From Drosophila persimilis (Eukaryota; Arthropoda; Insecta; Diptera; Drosophilidae): DNA of 64,000 nucleotides. Numbering within the stretch: the first letter of the stretch is position 1; every line of letters starts with the position of its first letter. The stretch is from assembly GCF_003286085.1 (NCBI RefSeq), contig NW_020825298.1, forward strand, positions 13,888,001 through 13,952,000. The letters are read 5' to 3'. The notes below the pieces were generated by a model. The model was not told where the DNA came from, did no database searches, and saw only the letters and a list, made by a program, of their open reading frames with translations. Shown piece after piece: positions 56,101 through 64,000 of this stretch. A program made the translations under genes and the position numbers.

Positions 56101-58834
56101 GGTCTCCTTCAAAAGTAGCCAAGCAACATTCAAACTCGTGTCTGATGGGCGAAATTGTGTGCCATTTAGTATTATTAATTGCTTGGTTTTTAATTGAATC
56201 TATTTTAGCAGGGAAAATACTATGCAGGGATAGGTACAGACGATTCCCAGCCTCATTTTCACTCTCATCGAACCTCTCCGCAGTAATAGATCCCATCTCC
56301 ACATAAGTACACCCAAAACACCCTCTGCCAGGGTCATCTGCTGGGACTAGATTTTAAACAGCCACCAAGTGCCGTTTTCTGTGGACTTCCGCTCGGGCCT
56401 TTCATTTGCGCGATGTACTGTATAATTGCTGGCTGTTTATCGAGAAACTAGAAATGATGCCGAGCGCTTATCGAGGCTGCCCTGCCTCGTAATCCGAAAC
56501 ACTGCAATGCGTTGGTCTCCAGTTGTGCCTCGGTGCCTGCTCCTTATCAACTGCTATGCGACACGTTAGAATTGTGGATGTAGGCGGCTCTCAGTCTCCC
56601 AGACTCTCAGAGGGAGGGGCAGCCGCAAGAATTATATATGAGGCATCTCTGATGCCCGATTCCGGGGCTCACGTGCTGGGCAAATATTTGTCATCGTTTG
56701 GGAAATGAAAAACATTTGCTCAATGGGTACTTTTATTGGTCTATCCTTGGATGGTGATCTCCACAAAAGGGTGGGAACAATGGACGAGGGTACACAGAAG
56801 TACATAACGTCTGTGTGTGGCAAATATTTGTACTAGCAATTGATCAGTACAGATGTTTTCTCACATTGTTCATAGCTAATTGGTTTGCAGACGAAATCGT
56901 TCAAATTTCGCAATCAAAATGATGTTCAATTTGTTATCAGAATCTTATTTATTGATATCCTCAGGTATTGTTTCCCAGACAAAGAAATATCAGTAAGAAT
57001 GTACAAAGAACCAATTTCAAAAGCTTTCTGCTTCACAGAACAAATATTTTGATGGATATTTCGAACAATTGCTCAAGCGAAAGTACACCCAAAACGCATT
57101 TTAATTAAATCTTATCGCAATTGATTTTATTTCCCCCACCCTAGAAAACCAAAATACTTCCTCTAGAATTCCCTTAGTCTTCAGGCAAATGCCGCACCTC
57201 TTTCAAAATTTATTTCAAAATTCATCGAATTTGTTTGCTATTTTTTGTTGTCTTTCCATCAAAATCTATTTTTAAATGACGCGCGCATAAATTAAAATTA
57301 ATTTCTTTGTATACTATATTTACTTAAAGACAATATTTAGCCGCAAACGATGGCAAGATTTATGTGTGTCCCTGTGGCATTTTAATGGCCATGTTGAGCC
57401 ACGATCCAACACATATTTTTAATGTGTTAACAAATGTTTTGTTAATGTGAAAATTAGCTGGCAATTGACGGGCAAATTGATCAACATTTTGGGCCCCGAG
57501 AAAGGCGGATGGAAGACCTACAACAACATTCCGCTAACGCACATTTTTCCAGCCGTGAAACTTAAAAAAATTTACAACTGGGTGGGTGGAGGGCTTCTTA
57601 TCATTTCCTTCGCATAGTTTCAGCCCGAAATAATATGTTTATCTATGAAACACACTCGGCAATGTCGTGAAAAGCCTCCACCTGATTAATTATGAAGTGG
57701 GGAAGGCTATCACAATTATCTTTTAATGCGACTAAGTACAGTGAATGCTCTCTGGGGTGGACCTCCTAAAGAGAACAATATTTATCAATTTCGGTGACTA
57801 ATTTTCGGTGAAAAGAAACAAAATTATTTTATTATTCTTTCTTTGTTATTCTTTTTTTTTTGTGTTCTTAAAATTTATTTATATTTCTTTGCATTAATTA
57901 AAATACAAACTAAAGGTTATACATAATATTTATTGGTTTGCGGGCTGTAATTGGGTTTTTTCATTGGTCATTTATACAATTTTCCACATATCATTTGCTT
58001 AAAAAAATAAAAGTATTTAACGACAGTTACAAATCGGGGAAAGACCAGCAATACATAAACATACAATAAATACATATAGTTCATGAATGAATGAACTTTT
58101 AGTGGCGATAAAGAGAGATAAAGAGATGAAGTAAGAGACTACTACGCACTAGATACCCTTCCAAAAACTCTCCAGCTCTACAATACATCCAAAACGTTTG
58201 CCAAAACCTATCAGACCTCACATGCGAGGGTGTCAAAATACTCATGTTCGCCCTCCCCCGAAGCGAGCGGAAAACGAAACGAAAGTCAAATGAGCAAACA
58301 AATATCACAAAAAATTGGAGGCTCCCCAACAATAGCGCCAGCTATACAGCTATACATAAGATACAATTTTTTATTATTTTCTGTTTGGTTAAATAAACTT
58401 ACATCACACAAACACACTCGCAGGCAAACACCGAGGCAGACACACACACACACAAACACAGAGACACGTGAACACGTGTAAAAAGAAGCAACAACCAAAA
58501 AACAACAAAAAAGGCAATTGGCGATGATTTTGGATAATTGTAATTTTTTTTTGGTTGCACGAATTTGAAATTTGATTTCTTTTGATTTATTTCTGCATTT
58601 ATTTGATTATTTTTGTTGTATTTTTTGGGTGAAAATAAAAGAAATCGCGTTGCTTTTTTGTTGTTGCTTTTTTTCTATGAATGAATGTATGTATGGCTGG
58701 GGAGGGGAGGGGGGTAACGGGGCCGGGCGATTAAATAAAGCAACAACAAAAACCACATAAAAGGCGTGACGCTAAGAGCAAGAAGAGCGGGCCGGGCAAG
58801 AGGCAAGAGAGAAGGCGAAATGGAACGGGTTTTT
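53123..58834. other. Non-coding
   Basis: Small TGGGCGGAG repeats near 53565-53595 and ATCGAT/CGATA sites near 54255-54345. A donor-like TTCGAG/GTAAGC lies at about 53765 without a good acceptor. A CA tract occurs at 58405-58460. No gene supported. Confidence 0.5.
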
Positions 58835-58990
58835 GGATACCCTTTTGCAAGAGAGTGTTACTATTTCGATTCGATTTTGCCAAACCACAGAAGTGAGGAG
58901 TGCCGATCCTATACAGTTTATAAATGCATGCACGCAAATCCGCAGTCGCGGAGATAAAAACTATAAGCTATGCTATATAACCGTTTGTAT
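58835..58990. mobile_element. Helitron/DINE-1-like fragment
   Basis: Starts GGATACCCTTTTGCAAGAG and runs through wording (GATCCTATACAGTTTATA) like the body of Drosophila DINE-1-type elements. No coding capacity. Identified by style only. Confidence 0.35.
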
Positions 58991-61900
58991 CAACTGAGAG
59001 TGAACAATCTCAAAGAGAAAATGGTTGTTTTCTTCTAAAGATAATCCATCCAAACGTTCAGAGCTCGGTTTCGAAACGCAGCTACTTCATTCTGATGAAT
59101 TGAATTAAAACTCTATGACTTTATCGCAAAGCTGACTTTTACCAGGGTACCGTCATCTTCGACTCCCTATTAGCCTTATTTTTATTCTTTTTGTTGTTGT
59201 GTGACTTTGGTTTAAGGAACAGAGAGAAAGAGCGATAAGCTTAGATTCAGAATGTAAGCGCAGAAAAGGAAAATATTTTTTTTACACCCAAATGTTAAAT
59301 GCACGAGGGAGACACAAAAAGAAAGGGGAAGGGGTTAGTTGATTGTAGAGAGGGGGTAGACAGATGGTAAGAGAGTCATCGCCAGCTGATGCAGCGGCAA
59401 AAACAACGAAATTTCATATTGGAATGCCAGCCAATTTTTGTGTTTGTTTCTAAAAACACACAACGGAACAGTAAACACAAACACCCAGACAAATACACTC
59501 TCAAACATCACACATAAATTATTGCATTACATTTGTTTTTCCTTTGCAATTACGGATTTTTGGTTTTATTTTTGGGATCTGCGAAATTTATTTAAGAGCC
59601 CGTCGCTCTGTCACGCTTCTCCTTTTGGCTTTCTCTCTCTTTACACACCTTCGAGCACACACGCACTTGACACTGCTGCTTTCTCCCTCTTGTTTTGTTA
59701 CGTTGTTGCTTTTGTGTTTGTCGTAATAAACATTTCTTATTCGCCCGAGAAATGTCTGTTTCACGGATATTTCTTGTTTGTTGTCAACGCGCGCGAATAA
59801 CGCCCGCACGACACGACGAACAGTGATAATATACCCCTCTCATTTTCAAACTACATAGGATGGAGAAACGAACTTAGCCCACTGAAGCCCCCTTTGTTTA
59901 ATCATGATAACAACTTGAGTTACACCGCGGAAACTAGTACCATGAATAAAAATAATAATTGCTCTTTTAGGTCTTTCCTCTCCTTTATCTTTGCTTACAA
60001 TAAAATCACTATATATAACACCTAAACTGCACTATAGTTCTTGAAGATTCATAATTTTCGTGCAAAAAATATTCTCCAAGCCCCACTGGTCGGCAATGGG
60101 TTAATGTGCGTTGTCACAATTGGAATCCTATTCCTCAATTTTGATATTCGTTGTGGGATTATTAGCTAGCTAAGACCTTCAGCCCTGAACACCTAATTTT
60201 ATCTGAATAATGAATACATTTTCTAATTGACTGGCTAGTTTTTAGGACTCCCTTTGTTTGGATTTTGTCTAAAAACATTGGTTTTTGGCGAAAAAGGTCA
60301 AGCAAATAAAACGTAAGGGAAAAATCGTTCCTATTGCTCAATTTTGATATTCCGTTGAATAATGCTGACTAAATAAAGTTCTAACCTCTGCCCATATAAT
60401 TTTATCCTATTGATGAATGCATTTTCCGCAAGATATGCTACTTTTAAGTACTGGCTTTTATTGTATGGTGTGTAAAACAAGGTTTAAACAAAAATGTTCG
60501 ACAAATAATCAGGGGCGACGTAAGGAATGTCACGTCATTTCTTAAATGTTGCTGGTATTTGAAGACTTGTTGCTTGTCAACAGGAGTAATCGCATTTTTA
60601 TACCCTATTTAGTTAATTTCATATAAAGATGAAAACTGTTGTGGAACGTACTTAATAAAGAAATTTTCTCAAATTGATACGTTTTAGTTGTACTTTTTAT
60701 AGTGTCTTTTGTATATATATACTGATCCCAATACCAATTCTTGTTGTGATTTCGTTGTGATAGCTTTAAAACAGAGACTGACTAGGTTCTACACATATTG
60801 GGGCCTGCATTGACAAACATTTCCTAAATTCTATAATATCCTATGCTCCAGGGTATAGAGAATGTTGCCCGTTTCCAAACAAATTATATGTTGCCAACGG
60901 GAAAAACGTCTGGATTGTGACTCATTGTTGCTACCGACTTATACCGATTCAAAGAGAGCGAATAAGAGAGACTTAACGTCTTAGAAGAGAGTAAAGAGAG
61001 CCAAAAACCGATTCGAAGGTTGGGCGCGCAAAATTGGAATTGTTTGAAAGTGAATGAGACAAGAATGTAATTGAAAATGTTTTAGATGAAAAGTACCAAT
61101 ATATACCGATATACCTTAAATATATTTCTACCCTGACTACAAAGGAAGAGAAACATGTGTTTTATTGAATATACTCGGCAATGGAGAGCCTGCTCTTAGC
61201 TCCTCCTAGCTCATTTTTGCGTATGATTGCTGAGTTCCGACTGCATGGTATAAGGATATTAGGTGCAAACAACAAAAGGCCTCATTTTGAGGGACATAAT
61301 TCATAATATATATTTGTTGCACCACTTGACGAGAACGTTACGCTCATCGTTACATGGTGCGAAAACACGAGAAGGTAAATTGGGTATAAGATACTTTTAA
61401 TGGAATACAAGGGGAATACCAGAGCTACCACCTTACGACTGGAATCTGTGGACAGAAGAGTGTGGTAGAAGAGTGATTGGTACTAAATATAGCCTGTAAC
61501 TTGTTCTAAAACGTAGGAATTTCTCTGATATTTAGCACCTGTTGATATTCTGCCGCCAGAGAGCGTCTTTTGTTGTCCTAGTCCCTCCAGCCCACAGCCT
61601 AGTGCCATTTGCCATCTTGGTCGCTTTCCATACATTCAAATATTTCCTGTTCTGCTGATCTTGCTCTTTTGCCCCGCTCTAAAGTGTCGTGTTGCCAAGA
61701 TATTTGTCTTAGAGGCGCAAAACTATCAATTAGAGCATCTCTCAAATGGCCAAAGATGCCACAATCTCTAATTGGACATAATTGCCAGGCGTTCTGCCTT
61801 CTCTTTATCTTTTTTTATCCATGTCCATGTCCTCACGCCACTTTCATGCTGATATATGATTAGCATTGGTGCCGCCTTTTCCCCCTCACCAGTGCTGTGT

Positions 61901-62580
61901 CCGGCAACAGTCAATCAATCAATCATTGCCTCGTTAAGCAAAACTTTTTTTCAACTTAACATTTCAATCTTTTCCGCTCTGATGCCACCGAATGGGGTAG
62001 ATAGAGTATCTCTTTATTGCCACCGAATGGGGGGGCGGCTTCATTTAAATAGAGAGATAGAAATGCAACATCCAATAGGATTAGCAAGATCTGAAAGGCT
62101 TAGGTTGTTTTCACAGATTTCAGATTTATTATACAATTTTATTTATTTTTTGGCGCACTTTTTATACCAAAAACAATTGAAATCCAATTTTCTAAACAGC
62201 ATGGTCTTCCGGAAACGAAAGTACTTTCAATTAAAGCCAGATGGGACTTTCTAACGGTCTGTTATCAGAAGGCAATTAATTTTACCGTAAAAGAAAGAAA
62301 AAATATCCGCCCACAGGAAATTCACTTTCACGCTGACCCACAGACACAAGGGTGGAGGGTGAGGGGCAACCACTTAAGGGTGGCAGACAGGTGTTGCTTT
62401 AAAAATCCTTAAAATTTCGTGGGCGGTGGTCCAAGAGGAGGAGGCCGATAGATGGCTCTAGTGCAGGCCTCAGTTAAAGCCATGTATTCTGTAAAATAGT
62501 AATTTTAGGGGCACTTTACACTACACTGTAACTTTAGGGAATAGTCGAGCACAAGAAAAGCAAGAATATTTTTTTAAAAA
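58991..62580. other. Non-coding, one possible promoter region
   Basis: At 59600-59830 the sequence becomes rich in CG-containing words (GCGCGCGAATAACGCCCGCACG, split near 59790-59810). Read on the minus strand it resembles a fly 5' UTR after a possible start near 59822. This could be the promoter of the minus-strand transcript that uses the exon at 53065, but no donor was identified. The remainder shows nothing. Confidence 0.35.
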
Positions 62581-63366
62581 TTTATTATATCAAAGGCTGA
62601 AAAACGCATTTTATTGCCATAATTTGAACTTCTTTGAGGGACGTCTAATGGATGTAGTGTAGTTATGGTGTAACAAAATTATACATGTAGAATGTAGCAG
62701 CGGCAATACGATTTTAAGAGATTTCCATTTCCTATAGCCTTGGATATAAAGATAGATCTGATCAAAAATAAAAGCCTGTGAATATATAGATAATTATCTA
62801 AACTAATAGATTACTAGCACACACTTCACTCTATAGAACACTTTCATTGATAGAATTATCTGCAAAGTCAACGTAATACTAGATAAAGATTCGATCTGAT
62901 CGGAAATAAACCCTTTGAAAATATTGATTTTGAAATATATATAATAATCGGGGATCGAAAAGTTTTATATATGTACATATTCATTCAGAAAAATATCTCC
63001 AAAAATTAAATAGTAATTTCTCATTTTCCAACTTCTTCATTGCTTAAATTTCAAGCGAATCAAAAATGAACTTAAAACATATGTATTTTGCTTCCTGCAA
63101 ATTGTTTAGAGCTTAAGTATTAGTTATTGAACTGAAAATTAAACTAAAAGTTCCAGAAATCTCTTCTATAAGTAGTTTAGCTGTCAATTCATTTTGACTA
63201 GTTCTTAAATGACAAATAAACTGATCCAAAAAATTAGACCGTAAATGTATCTTCGGTTCGCTATAGCCTATAAGGTGGTTTGTACATCGTATGAGCTGGA
63301 GTTTTTTTTCCCACAATTAAAGCTAACTATTCAATAGATCAACGAAGAGGGGTTTGAAAGGGGAGG
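62581..63366 (-). other. Probable 3' UTR of the right-edge gene
   Basis: Follows the minus-strand stop at 63367-63369. AATAAA on the minus strand is the complement of 62581-62586, with another near 62612. The extent is inferred. Confidence 0.35.
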
Positions 63367-64000
63367 CTAGTCCTCCGCGGTTTTGAAGCCCAGGCGCTCA
63401 AAGTGGAGCAAAAACATCTCTTGCTGGTGCATCCAGAGGTCGAGGGTCTGCTCTAGCTCGTTGTATTGCCGCTCCTTGAACTCCAACTCCATCTGGCTGT
63501 TCTCATTCTGCCGCTCCAGCTCTCCGTTCTGCATGCGCAAGGCCTCCAATTGGGCCAGCGAGATCTGTCCCACGCGCGGCAAAATGCTGCGCCGTCCGCG
63601 CTTTTTCTTTCCAACGTACTCCATCTGACCATTCGCCCCCATCTCCATGCGCTCCTCCACGGGTAGCTGGAGCTGATAATTGGCGGGCATCAAGGGTGTC
63701 CGTCGTATGGCACTCTCTGCGTAAGTTGGACTGTCGGCTTCGTCCGCCTCAAGCGGCTTGGGTTCAGTCTTGACTGGATTCTGAGAAAAGTGCAGCATTT
63801 CGGGAAAATTCTGGGTCTGTTGCGGCGGTGTTGGTGATGGGCCCTCCAGGAAGGCACAGCCGTCCGGATCGCGATTGAACTTCACATAAGGTGCCCTGGA
63901 CATTGAGCTAGGTATGTTCGGCAGATCCGGATGCTCGCTGCGCACCTGCATGGCCGCCGACTCGAGCACATTCTGTACCAGGTGAATGTCCACCGAGGGT
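63367..64000 (-). CDS. Coiled-coil protein of unknown function, C-terminal part
   Basis: Open on the minus strand from the right edge to the TAG at 63367-63369, with about 210 residues visible. The frame continues past the edge (CCC TCG GTG GAC), so GTG at 63991-63993 is an internal valine codon and the true start is outside the window or at an internal ATG. The visible part has, in order, a low-complexity region rich in P and E with VKTEP and SPTYAESA, a basic patch GKKKRGRRS (nuclear-localisation-like), and a C-terminal coiled coil of about 65 residues. The coiled coil begins ISLAQLEALRMQNGELERQN and has leucine or other hydrophobic heptads. The basic patch followed by a coiled coil recalls bZIP proteins, but the bZIP signature NxxAAxxCR is absent. 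Composition and synonymous codon choice look like a real fly gene. Product unidentified. Confidence 0.75.
   Translation of the reverse strand, partial: PSVDIHLVQNVLESAAMQVRSEHPDLPNIPSSMSRAPYVKFNRDPDGCAFLEGPSPTPPQQTQNFPEMLHFSQNPVKTEPKPLEADEADSPTYAESAIRRTPLMPANYQLQLPVEERMEMGANGQMEYVGKKKRGRRSILPRVGQISLAQLEALRMQNGELERQNENSQMELEFKERQYNELEQTLDLWMHQQEMFLLHFERLGFKTAED

Noticed and set aside
63367..64000. Identification of the right-edge gene as a bZIP transcription factor
   Set aside because: The basic patch and coiled coil fit, but the conserved bZIP basic-region residues are absent.

Overview
The window looks like insect nuclear DNA, most probably Drosophila (perhaps the obscura group; that narrower placing is only an impression). 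The reasons are very short introns (58-60 nt) with GTRAGT donors and CTAAY branch points, dense microsatellites, TATA and GAGA-type promoter motifs, and Helitron/DINE-1-like debris with ATACCC...GGGTAT hairpins. No bacterial operons, CRISPR arrays, rRNA or tRNA genes were seen. Only three protein-coding genes can be defended well, and about 90% of the window is non-coding.

Layout. (1) 2.75-5.64 kb, minus strand: a five-exon gene for a Golgi type II glycosyltransferase of family GT49 (B4GAT1/LARGE-like), 561 aa when spliced, with a probable 3' UTR of about 1 kb. A 3' splice site lies 7 nt before its ATG, so at least one 5' non-coding exon lies upstream. Candidates are 7287 (near a divergent TATA promoter at 7.4 kb) or a well-formed exon at 53.1 kb. 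(2) 5.7-26 kb: intron or intergenic DNA with decayed tandem repeats, microsatellites and Helitron fragments. (3) 26.05-26.74 kb, plus strand: an intronless gene for a COA1/MITRAC15-like inner-membrane protein of cytochrome oxidase assembly, with a long PQ-rich tail. (4) 26.9-63 kb: a gene desert with several tandem repeat families and a few sites of gene-like splice and promoter architecture. (5) 63.37 kb to the right edge, minus strand: the C-terminal part of an unrecognised coiled-coil protein.

The best leads for something undescribed are weakly supported. One is a TATA-driven, two-exon reading frame at 51.43-52.05 kb encoding a 117-aa protein with one membrane or signal segment. Another is a spliced unit at 30.17-31.60 kb. 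Others are small exons with very good splice sites at 50.79 kb (plus) and 53.07 kb (minus), a recursive-splice-like site at 2827/2828, and a GC-rich motif repeated three times in otherwise different surroundings. If the 53.07 kb exon is a 5' exon of the GT49 gene, the COA1-like gene is nested on the opposite strand in its giant intron. If not, the two genes are simply neighbours. No functional link between the three firm genes can be read from the sequence.
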